A stretch of DNA of 64,000 bases from Pseudoponticoccus marisrubri (GTDB taxonomy: Bacteria > Pseudomonadota > Alphaproteobacteria > Rhodobacterales > Rhodobacteraceae), in NCBI RefSeq assembly GCF_001482405.1, contig NZ_LPXO01000009.1, positions 97,053 through 161,052 of the forward strand. Reading direction: 5' to 3'. Made by a program: the position numbers and the translations under genes. Below, piece after piece: positions 1-8,373 of the stretch; within the stretch, counting starts at the first letter, position 1, and each line of letters begins with the position of its first letter. Below the pieces are notes generated by a model that was not told the origin of the DNA, made no database searches, and worked only from the letters and a program-made list of their open reading frames with translations.

Positions 1-1032
1 GATCTCCTCGGCCGAGCGGGTGCGCCCGGTGCGCATGGCCAGCGTGTAGAAGGCGAAATAGAGATCGGTCTGCGGATCGGGACGCGTCCCGCCCGACATG
101 GGCTCGGAAATCACCAGCCGTCCGCCCGGCTCCAGCGCGTCGAAGGCCGCGCGCAGCAGCGCCGCCACCGTGTCATCGGCGTGATCGTAGAGCACCCGGA
201 CCAATGTGATCACATCTGCGCCGCGCGGCAGCGGGTCGTCGCGGAACGAGCCGGGCACGATCTCGACCCGGTCGGACAGGCCGGCGCGGTCGAACCGGTC
301 GCGGGCGCCCGCAACCACCGCCGGCAGGTCGAACAGGACCAGCTGGGCCCCCGGGGCCTGCGCTGCCGCCTCTTCGAGGAAGGCGCCCGTGCCGCCGCCC
401 ACGTCCATCAGCCGCCTTGCGCCGCGCAGGTCCACCTGTGCCAGCGTGTCGCCGGCCACCAGGCGCTGCGACTGGGCCATGACCTCGGAATAGGTGGCGG
501 CCACCTCGGGATCGGCGGCGCCCTCGGCGCCAAAGACATAGGGCCAGAAGGCGGCCAGCTCGGTCTCGGCCCCGCCGCGCAACAGCGCCACGGGATCACC
601 CATGTCGCGGTAGAAGGCGCCGTGATGGCGGATCATCGCCTGCAGCCCCGGCACGCCGGCCAGCGCCGCGCCCTGCCGGGTCAGCGTCACGCAGCCGTCG
701 CGGCGCTGCCGCAGCAGCCCCAGCGCCACGCCCGCGCGGATCAGCAGCGCCATGCGCTCGGGGCTCAGCCCGCTCTCCAGCGCCAGTTGCGCCACCGGCG
801 CGGGCCCGGCCAGCAGCCGCTCGGGCAGGTCCAGCTCGACCAGCGCCAGCAGCGCCTGCGAGCGGACGAAGCCCTGCACGATGTCGAATAGCTGCGCGCC
901 GTCACGCCGGGCCAGCCGCCGCAGCAGCGGCCAACGGGCCGCGCGCCGCTGGAAGCCGGGATCGGCGATCAGCCGGGTCAGCCAGCCCGCCCCGGGCCGG
1001 CGCATGGCCCCCTGCCCCGCCACATCCGCCAC
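1..1032 (-). CDS. crtF: Hydroxyneurosporene/demethylspheroidene O-methyltransferase, 3' end cut by window edge
   Basis: SAM-dependent methyltransferase that O-methylates the C-1 hydroxyl of carotenoids late in spheroidene synthesis. Reading leftward from 1032, the protein has an N-terminal dimerisation half and then a Rossmann glycine motif (DVGGGTGAF) typical of O-methyltransferases, followed by an acidic stretch (LFDLPAVV). The C-terminal end lies left of the window. The GTG at 1032 ([10 protein letters not shown]...) is only a few bases past the crtE stop (1037-1039); an ATG at 1005 (MRRPGAGW) is the alternative start. It follows crtE in the same operon, the usual crtE-crtF-bchC order of purple-bacterial photosynthesis clusters. 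Identity is sure; the exact start is not. Confidence 0.9.
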   Translation of the reverse strand, partial: MADVAGQGAMRRPGAGWLTRLIADPGFQRRAARWPLLRRLARRDGAQLFDIVQGFVRSQALLALVELDLPERLLAGPAPVAQLALESGLSPERMALLIRAGVALGLLRQRRDGCVTLTRQGAALAGVPGLQAMIRHHGAFYRDMGDPVALLRGGAETELAAFWPYVFGAEGAADPEVAATYSEVMAQSQRLVAGDTLAQVDLRGARRLMDVGGGTGAFLEEAAAQAPGAQLVLFDLPAVVAGARDRFDRAGLSDRVEIVPGSFRDDPLPRGADVITLVRVLYDHADDTVAALLRAAFDALEPGGRLVISEPMSGGTRPDPQTDLYFAFYTLAMRTGRTRSAEEI

Positions 1033-1036
1033 CGGT

Positions 1037-1930
1037 CTAGCCCCGCGCGGCGGCCACGGCGGCTTGCGGGATGATCTTCTGCGCCGTCAGCGTGACCATC
1101 TGCGCCAGCGCGGCCTCGCCCGGGCAGGACGGGATCGAGGCGATGGCCCCGCCCAGGATGTCCTTGAGCCGCGACATCGCGCCGTCGACGCCCAGCTCAG
1201 CCACCGCGTTGGGCCGGCCATGCAGATCGTCCTGCCCCACCGGCTTGCCCAATTCCGAGACATCGCAGAGCGCGTCGCGCAGGTCGTCGGCCACCTGGAA
1301 CGCGGCGCCGATCCGGTCGCCCAGCTCGAACCAGGGCTCGGCCTCCTGCCCCGCCGCGATCGCCCCCATCTGGGTGGCGGCGGTGAACAGCGCCCCGGTC
1401 TTGGACCGGTGATAGGCAGCGAGGTCGATCTTGTCCTCGCTCTCCCAGCCCTGCCCGGCGCAGATCCCGCCGGGCATGCCGGTGCGCTGCGCCAGCGTCA
1501 GCACCAGCTGCGCGGCGCGCGCCGCATCCACCGTGCCGGTGCGGGCCAGCACCTCGAAGGCGAGGATGATCAGGCTGTCGCCGGTCAGCACGGCCAGCGG
1601 CTCGCCATAGGCGCGATGCACCGAGGGCTTGCCGCGCCGCAGGGCCGCGTCGTCGAAACAGGGCAGGTCGTCATGCACAAGGCTCGCACAGTGGATCAGC
1701 TCCAGCGCGGCGGCCGCGGCATCCGAGACATCGGGCCGGTCATCGCCGCAGGCCAGCGCGACCGACAAAAGGATGGTGGGCCGGATCCGCGCGCCGCCCG
1801 GCGTGGTCGCGTAATGCAGCGCCGAGGCCAGCTTCTGCGGCACGGCCTCGCCGCCCGGGCCTTGCGCGCGGCCCTGCCCATGGGCGATGGCGCGCGAGAC
1901 GGCCGCATCGATGCGTGGTTTCAGGCTCAT
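1037..1930 (-). CDS. crtE: Geranylgeranyl diphosphate synthase
   Basis: Trans-prenyltransferase making C20 GGPP, precursor of carotenoids and of the bacteriochlorophyll tail. The 297-residue protein has the first aspartate-rich motif DDLPCFDD (about 87-94, the bacterial DDxxxxD form) and the second, FQVADDLRD (about 211-219). Length and motifs fit the CrtE family. Start is the ATG at 1930. It is transcribed away from crtD; the gap between them holds a PpsR-type operator. crtF follows directly. Confidence 0.95.
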   Translation of the reverse strand: MSLKPRIDAAVSRAIAHGQGRAQGPGGEAVPQKLASALHYATTPGGARIRPTILLSVALACGDDRPDVSDAAAAALELIHCASLVHDDLPCFDDAALRRGKPSVHRAYGEPLAVLTGDSLIILAFEVLARTGTVDAARAAQLVLTLAQRTGMPGGICAGQGWESEDKIDLAAYHRSKTGALFTAATQMGAIAAGQEAEPWFELGDRIGAAFQVADDLRDALCDVSELGKPVGQDDLHGRPNAVAELGVDGAMSRLKDILGGAIASIPSCPGEAALAQMVTLTAQKIIPQAAVAAARG

Positions 1931-2001
1931 GATGGCGGACCTCCCGGGCGATGACGGCGCGGGGTGATCCGCCCATCGTCACCATTACGTGACATGCATA
2001 G

Positions 2002-2019
2002 TGTAAATCAGACTGGACA
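2002..2019. promoter_or_regulatory. PpsR/CrtJ-type operator between crtE and crtD
   Basis: TGTAAATCAGACTGGACA matches the PpsR consensus TGT-N12-ACA exactly in spacing. It lies in the 118-bp divergent gap, 72 bp from the crtE start and 30 bp from the crtD start. PpsR is known to repress crt and bch promoters; ppsR itself is in this window at 32516-33937. Only one exact copy was found here, although PpsR usually uses pairs. Confidence 0.7.
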
Positions 2020-2048
2020 CTTTTTCGGATCGAGTCAATCATCGCGTC

Positions 2049-3557
2049 ATGGAACACGCCGCACCCGACAGGTTCGACCGTCCGGCCGCGCTGGTCATCG
2101 GCGCCGGCGTCGGCGGGCTGGCCACGGCCATGCGGCTGCAGGCGGCCGGCTGGCAGGTCGACCTGTTCGAACGCGCCGCCCATCCCGGCGGCAAGATGCG
2201 CGCCCTGCCCTCGGCCGCCGGACCGGTCGATGCCGGCCCCACCGTGCTGACGCTGAAACCGGTCTTCGAGGATCTCTTCGCCACCTGCGGCGCGCGGCTT
2301 GATACCTGCGTGACGCTGACACGGCAGGAGGTGCTGGCGCGGCATTTCTGGCCGGATGGCGCGCGGCTCGACCTCTCGGACGACCCCTCGCACAATGCCC
2401 GCGCGATCCTCGCGATGGCCGGGCCGGCCAATCGCCGCGCCTACCAGCGCTTCGAGGCCGAGACCCGCGCGCTTTACGATGCGTTCGACGGGCCCATGCT
2501 GCAATCGCCCGATCCCAGTCAGCGCGACCTGGCCGGCGCGGTGCTGCGCGACCCGCGCCTGATCGCCGCGCTCTCGCCCCACGCGACGCTGGCGGCACAG
2601 CTGGCGCGGCGCTTTCCCGATCCGCGGCTGGCGCAGCTTTTCGGGCGCTACGCCACCTATGTGGGCGGGATGCCGACCCACGCGCCGGCCCTGCTGGCGC
2701 TGATCTGGCAGGCCGAGGCGCGCGGCGTCTGGGTCGTCGAGGGCGGCATGGCGCGGCTGGCCCGCGCGATGGCCGACCGGCTGGTCGCGCTTGGCGGGCG
2801 GCTGCACCTCGACAGCCCCGTCGCCCGGATCGAGACCGAGGGGGCCCGCGTCACCGGGCTGACCCTGCGCTGCGGCACCACGCATCGCGCCGACACGGTG
2901 GTCTTCAACGGCGATCCCCGTGCGCTGGCGCTGGGGCATCTGGGCGCGGGCGTGTCCCGCGTCGCGCCGCAGGCCGCGCAAGAGCCGCGCAGCCTCTCGG
3001 CCCGGGTCTGGAGCTTTGCCGCCACGCTGCGCGGTCCCAGCCTGCTGCATCACAACGTCTTTTTCGGCGCCGCCCCGCGCGCCGAGTTCGCCGATCTCGC
3101 CCGGGGCGCCATGCCGGCCGACCCCACGCTCTATGTCTGCGCGCAGGATCGCGGCACCGGCCGCGCCACGCCGGACGGTCCCGAACGGTTCGAGATCATC
3201 CTCAACGCAGCGCCCCTGACCACGGCGCGGGATGTCCCCGACGAGGCCGCCACATGCCACCAACGGACCTTCTCCACCCTCGCCCGCTTCGGGCTCTGCT
3301 TCGACCCGGAGCCGGGTCCCGAGGCGCTGACCACGCCGCGGGACTGGGACAGCCTGTTTCCCGCGAGCGCCGGATCGCTCTACGGGCAGAGCCCGCACGG
3401 GCTGACGGCCAGCCTGCGCCGGCCGCGGGCGCGGACCCCGGTCAAGGGGCTCTGGCTGGTGGGGGGCGGGGTCCATCCGGGGCCAGGGGTGCCGATGGCG
3501 GCGCTCTCCGCCCGGCATGCGGCCGCGGCGATCATGGCGGACCGCGTTTCGACCTGA
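2049..3557 (+). CDS. crtD: 1-hydroxycarotenoid 3,4-desaturase (methoxyneurosporene dehydrogenase)
   Basis: FAD-dependent carotenoid desaturase introducing the C-3,4 double bond in the spheroidene branch. The 502-residue protein starts with a dinucleotide-binding motif (VIGAGVGGLATAM, about 16-28) and ends with the phytoene-desaturase-family C-terminal FAD motif (LVGGGVHPGPGVPMA). It starts at the ATG 2049, divergent from crtE, and its TGA at 3555-3557 overlaps the apparent CTG start of crtC. The crtC neighbour supports crtD rather than crtI; a separate crtI is at 6006-7553. Confidence 0.95.
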   Translation: MEHAAPDRFDRPAALVIGAGVGGLATAMRLQAAGWQVDLFERAAHPGGKMRALPSAAGPVDAGPTVLTLKPVFEDLFATCGARLDTCVTLTRQEVLARHFWPDGARLDLSDDPSHNARAILAMAGPANRRAYQRFEAETRALYDAFDGPMLQSPDPSQRDLAGAVLRDPRLIAALSPHATLAAQLARRFPDPRLAQLFGRYATYVGGMPTHAPALLALIWQAEARGVWVVEGGMARLARAMADRLVALGGRLHLDSPVARIETEGARVTGLTLRCGTTHRADTVVFNGDPRALALGHLGAGVSRVAPQAAQEPRSLSARVWSFAATLRGPSLLHHNVFFGAAPRAEFADLARGAMPADPTLYVCAQDRGTGRATPDGPERFEIILNAAPLTTARDVPDEAATCHQRTFSTLARFGLCFDPEPGPEALTTPRDWDSLFPASAGSLYGQSPHGLTASLRRPRARTPVKGLWLVGGGVHPGPGVPMAALSARHAAAAIMADRVST

Positions 3558-4471
3558 AGGTCCCGCCCGACGGCTATGCCTGGTGGTACGTGGACGGGAT
3601 CTCGCAGGACGGGCGCCGCGCCGTCTCGGTGATCGGCTTCATCGGCTCGGTCTTCTCGCCCTGGTATCGCTGGTCGGGGCGGCGCGACCCGGAAAACCAC
3701 GTCTGCCTGAACGTCGTCACCTACGGGCCCGGCGGCAAGTTCTGCATGACCGATCGCGGCCGCAACGCCCTGCGCCAAAGCGCCCACAGCTTCACGGTCG
3801 GCCCCTCCTCGATGCACTGGACGGGCACGCAGCTGGACATCCACGTGGACGAGGTCGCCGCCCCGCCGCAGATCGGCCGGTTGCGCGGCCGCATCACCCT
3901 GCGCCCCTGCGCGCTCAGCGGGGTGGAGCTGCCCCTGACGCCCGACGGGGCGCATGTCTGGCGCCCCTTCGCGCCGGTGTCGCGGATCGAGGTCGATCTC
4001 GGGCCGGGCGGACAATGGCAGGGGCATGGCTATTTCGACGCGAATTTCGGCACCCGCGCGCTGGAGGCCGATTTCGACTACTGGACCTGGGGGCGTTTTC
4101 CGACGCCGGACGGCGCGCTCTGCCTCTATGACGCCACGCGGCGCGACGGCAGCACGCTGGCCCAGGCGGTGCAGTTCGACCGAACGGGCGCGGCCGAGCC
4201 CGCCCCGCTGCTGCCCAAGGCGCGGCTGCGGCGCAGCCTCTGGGCCGTGCGGCGCGAGACGCGGGCCGATGCCGGGCACCGCCCGAAACAGAGCCTCGCC
4301 ATGCTGGATGCGCCCTTCTACACCCGCGCGGCGGTCACCACCCGCATCGACGGGCACGAGTCGCTGGGCGTGCACGAGGCGCTGGACCTGCGCCGCTTCC
4401 GCAGCCCGCTGCTGATGCCGATGCTGGCCATGCGCGTGCCGCGCCGCGCCCGCTGGACCCATCGCGACTGA
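3554..4471 (+). CDS. crtC: Carotenoid 1,2-hydratase, apparent CTG start
   Basis: Hydratase adding water to the C-1,2 double bond of neurosporene-type carotenoids. The protein shows the conserved CrtC core: GYAWWYVDGIS near the start, then IGFIGSVFSPWYRW and a histidine/aspartate-containing region. The frame has no ATG, GTG or TTG between crtD and the conserved N-terminus. The nearest ATG, at 3254, would add about 100 arginine/glycine-rich residues that are only crtD read out of frame. CTG at 3554 makes a CTGA overlap with the crtD stop, mirroring the ATGA/GTGA overlaps elsewhere here. That start gives 305 residues. Product certain; start codon inferred. Confidence 0.85.
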   Translation: MKVPPDGYAWWYVDGISQDGRRAVSVIGFIGSVFSPWYRWSGRRDPENHVCLNVVTYGPGGKFCMTDRGRNALRQSAHSFTVGPSSMHWTGTQLDIHVDEVAAPPQIGRLRGRITLRPCALSGVELPLTPDGAHVWRPFAPVSRIEVDLGPGGQWQGHGYFDANFGTRALEADFDYWTWGRFPTPDGALCLYDATRRDGSTLAQAVQFDRTGAAEPAPLLPKARLRRSLWAVRRETRADAGHRPKQSLAMLDAPFYTRAAVTTRIDGHESLGVHEALDLRRFRSPLLMPMLAMRVPRRARWTHRD

Positions 4472-4486
4472 GCCCCGCGCCGGGGC

Positions 4487-4969
4487 TCAGCGTGCCATGG
4501 CCGGGGGGTTGTTCGCCGCGTCGGGGTTCAGCCGCCACACCGCGCCGTTCAGCGCGCCGGCCACGCTGACCCAGGCGAGATAGGGCAGGAACAGCGCGCC
4601 CGAGAGCGCATCCACCTGCCACAGCGCCACCATCGTCGCCGCCACAGACAGCCACAGCGCGCCCAGCACGGCCATGCCGGCCTTGATCTGCTTCAGCCCG
4701 AAGAAGACCGGCGTCCAGAGCGCGTTGAGCGCGATCTGCAGCGCCCAGAGCGCCATGGGCAGCCCGGCCTGATCGGTCACGGCGACGCGCGCGGCGGCGG
4801 CGGCCATGCAGATGTAGAGCGTGGTCCAGGCCACCGGGAACAGCCAGTCCGGCGGGGTCCAGGAGGGCTTGGACAGGTCGCGATACCACGGCCCCGGCGG
4901 AAAGATCGCGCCGGTCGTGCCGGCGGCGAAACAGGCCAGCAGGAAAATGACGAAAAGAATCCAGATCAT
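4487..4969 (-). CDS. tspO: TspO/MBR family tryptophan-rich sensory protein
   Basis: Small five-helix membrane protein of the TspO/peripheral benzodiazepine receptor family, an oxygen-linked negative modulator of photosynthesis genes in Rhodobacter that binds porphyrins. The 160-residue protein is strongly hydrophobic and rich in tryptophan, with the family sequences SKPSWTPPDWLFPVAWTTLY near residues 33-52 and ALWALQIALNALWTPVFFGL in the third helix region. The ATG at 4969 overlaps the crtB stop (ATGA), so it is coupled to crtI-crtB. It converges on crtC. Confidence 0.95.
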   Translation of the reverse strand: MIWILFVIFLLACFAAGTTGAIFPPGPWYRDLSKPSWTPPDWLFPVAWTTLYICMAAAAARVAVTDQAGLPMALWALQIALNALWTPVFFGLKQIKAGMAVLGALWLSVAATMVALWQVDALSGALFLPYLAWVSVAGALNGAVWRLNPDAANNPPAMAR

Positions 4970-6009
4970 GCGGGCGAGGTAGCGCGTCGGCGCGCGTCCA
5001 GCAAGGCCGCCCGGCGGGCCGCGTCCCGTTCGGCCAACTGCGAGAAGGTCGACAGCAACCCGTCGGACCAGTCGCCCCGGCTCTCGGGATGCGCGGCGGC
5101 ATCGACCAGAAAGGCGGTTTCGCGCAGCGGCGGCGCGTAGATCAGCGCCGAGCGCGGCAGCACGCAGGAGGTGCCCGCCCGCAGCGTGGCCAGCGCCAGC
5201 CACGCGGCCTTCTGCGCCTTCGAGGTGCGCGCGCGGCGCGTGATCGAGTCGAAACCCTGCGCCCGCAGCCGCCCGCCGATCCCGGCATAGATGTAGCGCG
5301 CGGCGAAAATCCCCGGCCGCGCGCTGCGCGGCAGGCCCTGCACCCCGGCCTCGGACCTTGCATAGAGATGCTCGGCCTCGTGATGCAGGCGCCGCACCAG
5401 TCGGCAGAGCGCCGGGTCGGGACGCGGATCGGCCAGCAGCCGGTCGGGGTCGATCCCGGCCTCGTCCAGCCAGTCGCGCGGCAGGTAGAGCCGCCCTTCG
5501 CGTGCATCCTCGCCCACGTCTCGGGCGATATTGGTCAGCTGCATGGCGACGCCCAGGTCGCAGGCCCGCGCCAGCACCTGCCCGTCGCGCACCCGCATGA
5601 GCACGCACATCATCGCGCCCACGGCGCTGGCGACACGGGCGGAATAGGCGCGCAGCTCAGACAGGGTGGCATAGCTGCGCCCCTCGGCATCCCAGGCCAG
5701 CCCCTCCAGCAGCGCCTCCGGCAGGGCGCGGGGCATCTCGAATTCGCGGATCACCTCGGCAAAGGCACGGTCGGCGGGCGCATCGCGCGGCGTGCCGGCA
5801 TAGGCCAGGTCCAGCCGGTCGCGCAGCGCCAGCACGGCAGCGGCCTTTTCCTGCGTCAGGTCCACCGCGTCATCGGCCAGCCGGCAGAAGGCATAGAGCA
5901 CCAGCGCAGGGTCGCGCACTTCCCGCGGCAAGAGCCGCGAGGCGGCATGAAAGGACAGCGAACCGTGCCGGATCGCCTCACGACAATGGGCGAGATCGGC
6001 CTCTCTCAT
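4966..6009 (-). CDS. crtB: Phytoene synthase
   Basis: Condenses two GGPP molecules to phytoene, the committed carotenoid step. The 347-residue protein carries the two aspartate-rich motifs of the squalene/phytoene synthase family: YAFCRLADDAVD near residues 39-50 and NIARDVGEDAREGRLYLP about 160-180. The ATG at 6009 overlaps the crtI stop, and its own stop overlaps the tspO start, giving a crtI-crtB-tspO unit. Length and motifs are normal. Confidence 0.97.
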   Translation of the reverse strand: MREADLAHCREAIRHGSLSFHAASRLLPREVRDPALVLYAFCRLADDAVDLTQEKAAAVLALRDRLDLAYAGTPRDAPADRAFAEVIREFEMPRALPEALLEGLAWDAEGRSYATLSELRAYSARVASAVGAMMCVLMRVRDGQVLARACDLGVAMQLTNIARDVGEDAREGRLYLPRDWLDEAGIDPDRLLADPRPDPALCRLVRRLHHEAEHLYARSEAGVQGLPRSARPGIFAARYIYAGIGGRLRAQGFDSITRRARTSKAQKAAWLALATLRAGTSCVLPRSALIYAPPLRETAFLVDAAAHPESRGDWSDGLLSTFSQLAERDAARRAALLDARRRATSPA

Positions 6010-7553
6010 CGCGCTTCCTGCGGGTCGGGTACCAGCTGCGCCAGCACCTCGGCGCTGGAGATCACGCCGGGCAGACCGGCGCCGGGATGCGTGCCCGCCC
6101 CGACGAGGAACAGCCCGTCCACCTCTTCGCTGACATTGTGCGGCCGGAACCATGCGCTTTGCAGGATCCGCGGCTCCAGCGAGAAGCCCGCGCCATGCGG
6201 TGACAGGTACCGGTCGCGGAAGGTCTCGGGCGTGAACACCTCGGAGGCGGTCAGCTGCGCGCCCAGCCCCGGCAGCAGCTCGCGCTCCAGCACCGCCTGC
6301 ACGCGCTGGCGGTAGGGCTCGGCCTGTGCCTGCCAGTCCACCGGATCGTCGCCGCCCAGATGCGGCACGGGCGAGAGCGCATAGAACGTGTCGCCCCCCT
6401 CGGGCGCGACGCCCGGGTCGGTGACCGAGGGGCGGTGCACGTAAAGGCTCATGTCCTCGGACAGCTTGCCCTTCAGGAAGATGTCGTCGATCAGCCCGCC
6501 ATAGCGCGGCCCGTTCAGGATCGTGTGATGGCCCACCTCGGGCCACATCCCGCGCGTGTCCTTGGTGCCGAAATACCAGACGAACAACCCCATGGACCAG
6601 CGCGACCGCTTCAGCCGCTTCGGCGTCCAGCGCCGCCGCCGGTGGTTGCGCAGCAGCCGGTCATAGCTGTGCCCCGCATCGGCGTTCGATACCACCAGAT
6701 CGGCGATCACATGCGCGCCCGAGCCCAGCCGCACGCCGGTGCAGCGCCCCTTCTCGACCGTGATTTCGTCGACATCCGTCTCCATCCGCATCAGCCCGCC
6801 TTGCCCTTCGACCACGCGGGCCATGGCCTCGGCGATCGCGGCGACCCCGCCCATGGCGTAATGCACGCCGAAGGCCGCCTCGAGATGGCTGACAAGGATA
6901 TACATCGAGGTCACCCGGAACGGGTCGCCCCCGATGAAGAGCGGGTGGAACGAGAACGCCATCTGCAGCCGCGGATCGCGGAAGCGCCGCGCCGCATGGG
7001 CATGGACCGAGCGGTCGGCGCGCAGCATGGCAAAGCGCGGCAGCACCTTGAGCAGGTCCGTGAACCGGTGCATCGACCGCCGGCCCAGATCCTCGAAGCC
7101 GAACTCGTAGCGCTCGAGGCTGTCCTTGAGGAACCGCTCGTAACCCGCCACGTCGCCGGGGCTCAGCCGCGCCACCTCGGCCCGCATTTTCTCGGGATCG
7201 CCCGAGGCGGCAAAGCGCGACCCGTCGGGCCAGCGGATCTCGTAGAACGGCTCCATCGGGCGCAGGTCGACATCGGCGTCGAAATCCCGCCCGCAGGCGC
7301 GCCAGAGCTCGCGGAAGACCTGCGGCACGGTCACGATGGTCGGGCCAAGGTCGAAGCGGTGCCCGTCGCGCCACAGCGCCGAGCCGCGACCGCCCGGCAC
7401 GTCCAGCCGGTCGATCACCGTCACGCGGTAGCCCTTGGCGCCCAGCCGCATCGCCGCGGCCAGCCCGCCCAGCCCGGCGCCTATCACGATGGCATGGGGC
7501 GCCGTGGCGCGACGGGCCAGCGCGGGCAGCGAGGGGTCAACACGTGTCATCAT
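6006..7553 (-). CDS. crtI: Phytoene desaturase (neurosporene-forming)
   Basis: FAD-dependent desaturase converting phytoene stepwise to neurosporene. The 515-residue protein has the N-terminal FAD motif AIVIGAGLGGLAAAMRL near residues 21-37 and the C-terminal family motif LVGAGTHPGAGLPGVISSAEV about 480-500. Two consecutive ATG codons (7553 and 7550) are possible starts. The divergent gap to crtA contains two PpsR-type operators, so oxygen/light repression is expected. Confidence 0.97.
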   Translation of the reverse strand: MMTRVDPSLPALARRATAPHAIVIGAGLGGLAAAMRLGAKGYRVTVIDRLDVPGGRGSALWRDGHRFDLGPTIVTVPQVFRELWRACGRDFDADVDLRPMEPFYEIRWPDGSRFAASGDPEKMRAEVARLSPGDVAGYERFLKDSLERYEFGFEDLGRRSMHRFTDLLKVLPRFAMLRADRSVHAHAARRFRDPRLQMAFSFHPLFIGGDPFRVTSMYILVSHLEAAFGVHYAMGGVAAIAEAMARVVEGQGGLMRMETDVDEITVEKGRCTGVRLGSGAHVIADLVVSNADAGHSYDRLLRNHRRRRWTPKRLKRSRWSMGLFVWYFGTKDTRGMWPEVGHHTILNGPRYGGLIDDIFLKGKLSEDMSLYVHRPSVTDPGVAPEGGDTFYALSPVPHLGGDDPVDWQAQAEPYRQRVQAVLERELLPGLGAQLTASEVFTPETFRDRYLSPHGAGFSLEPRILQSAWFRPHNVSEEVDGLFLVGAGTHPGAGLPGVISSAEVLAQLVPDPQEAR

Positions 7554-7569
7554 GGGGAAAGGCTACACC

Positions 7570-7587
7570 TGTCAGGCAAAGTTGACA
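7570..7587. promoter_or_regulatory. PpsR-type operator, crtI-proximal
   Basis: TGTCAGGCAAAGTTGACA matches the full PpsR form TGTc-N10-gACA. It lies 17 bp from the crtI start codon and 54 bp (start to start) from a second copy, an arrangement compatible with cooperative binding of PpsR tetramers to paired sites. Confidence 0.8.
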
Positions 7588-7623
7588 ATCTGCCATCGCT
7601 CTCTTTTCACGCCCGCCTCCACA

Positions 7624-7641
7624 TGTCAGAGTGAGTTGACA
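7624..7641. promoter_or_regulatory. PpsR-type operator, crtA-proximal
   Basis: TGTCAGAGTGAGTTGACA is the second exact TGTc-N10-gACA palindrome of the crtI/crtA gap, ending 25 bp before the crtA ATG. Both sites share the outer arms TGTCAG and GTTGACA. Confidence 0.8.
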
Positions 7642-7665
7642 CAACCACAGGGCCCGGAGTCGTTC

Positions 7666-8373
7666 ATGCAGACGGTCACGATCAGCTTTTATCGTTTCGA
7701 ATCAGTGGCCTCGCGGTTCTGGCCCTTCGGGATGATGGCCCTGACCGGGCGCCACCTGCGCCGGGTGCCCGATCTGGGCTTCTGGAAGCTCTGCGGATCG
7801 GGCACGGGCGAGGGGTTCACCCCCACCGCCCTGCCCTCGGTCTACGCGATTCTCTGCACCTGGCCGGACCGCGCCACGGCCGAGGGCAGGCTGGCGCATC
7901 ACCCCGTGTTCCGGCGCTACGCGGCCCGCGCCGACGAGGCCTGGACCCTGTTCCTGGCGCCCACCAGCGCGCGCGGCCAATGGTCAGGGCAGGCCCCCTT
8001 CGTGCCCGGGGCGCCGCCGCCCTCCGGCCCGCTTGCCGCGCTGACCCGCGCCACGATCCGGCGCAGCGCGCTGCGCCCCTTCTGGGGTCGGGTGCCCGAT
8101 ATCAGCGCGGTGATCGGGCAGGATCCCAACGTGGTCTTCAAGATCGGCATCGGAGAGCTGCCGCTGCTGCACCAGGTCACCGTCTCGGTCTGGCCCGATG
8201 CCGACAGCATGGCCGCCTTCGCCCGGGCCGACGGCCCCCATGCCCGCGCCATCCGCGCGGTGCGCGACGGGCGCTGGTTCCGCGAAGAGCTCTATGCCCG
8301 GTTCCGCGTCCTGGGCGACCGGGGCAGCTGGCACGGCACCAGCCCGCTGGCCGGACTGGATCTGGCAGCATGA
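7666..8373 (+). CDS. crtA: Spheroidene monooxygenase
   Basis: Oxygen-dependent, haem-containing monooxygenase that inserts the 2-keto group, turning spheroidene into spheroidenone. The 235-residue protein begins MQTVTISFYRFESVASRFWP, and the LGFWKLCGSGTGEGFTP segment is a CrtA family signature. Its TGA overlaps the bchI ATG (ATGA), so crtA-bchI-bchD-bchO read as one operon behind the paired PpsR sites. Its presence implies the spheroidenone pathway and life in oxygen. Confidence 0.95.
   Translation: MQTVTISFYRFESVASRFWPFGMMALTGRHLRRVPDLGFWKLCGSGTGEGFTPTALPSVYAILCTWPDRATAEGRLAHHPVFRRYAARADEAWTLFLAPTSARGQWSGQAPFVPGAPPPSGPLAALTRATIRRSALRPFWGRVPDISAVIGQDPNVVFKIGIGELPLLHQVTVSVWPDADSMAAFARADGPHARAIRAVRDGRWFREELYARFRVLGDRGSWHGTSPLAGLDLAA

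Noticed and set aside
1740..3518. Long minus-strand frame opposite crtD
   Set aside because: Shadow of crtD with no recognisable domain; crtD itself shows clear FAD motifs.
3254..3553. Upstream ATG giving a longer CrtC
   Set aside because: The extra 100 residues are crtD read out of frame, low-complexity, and would need a 300-bp overlap.
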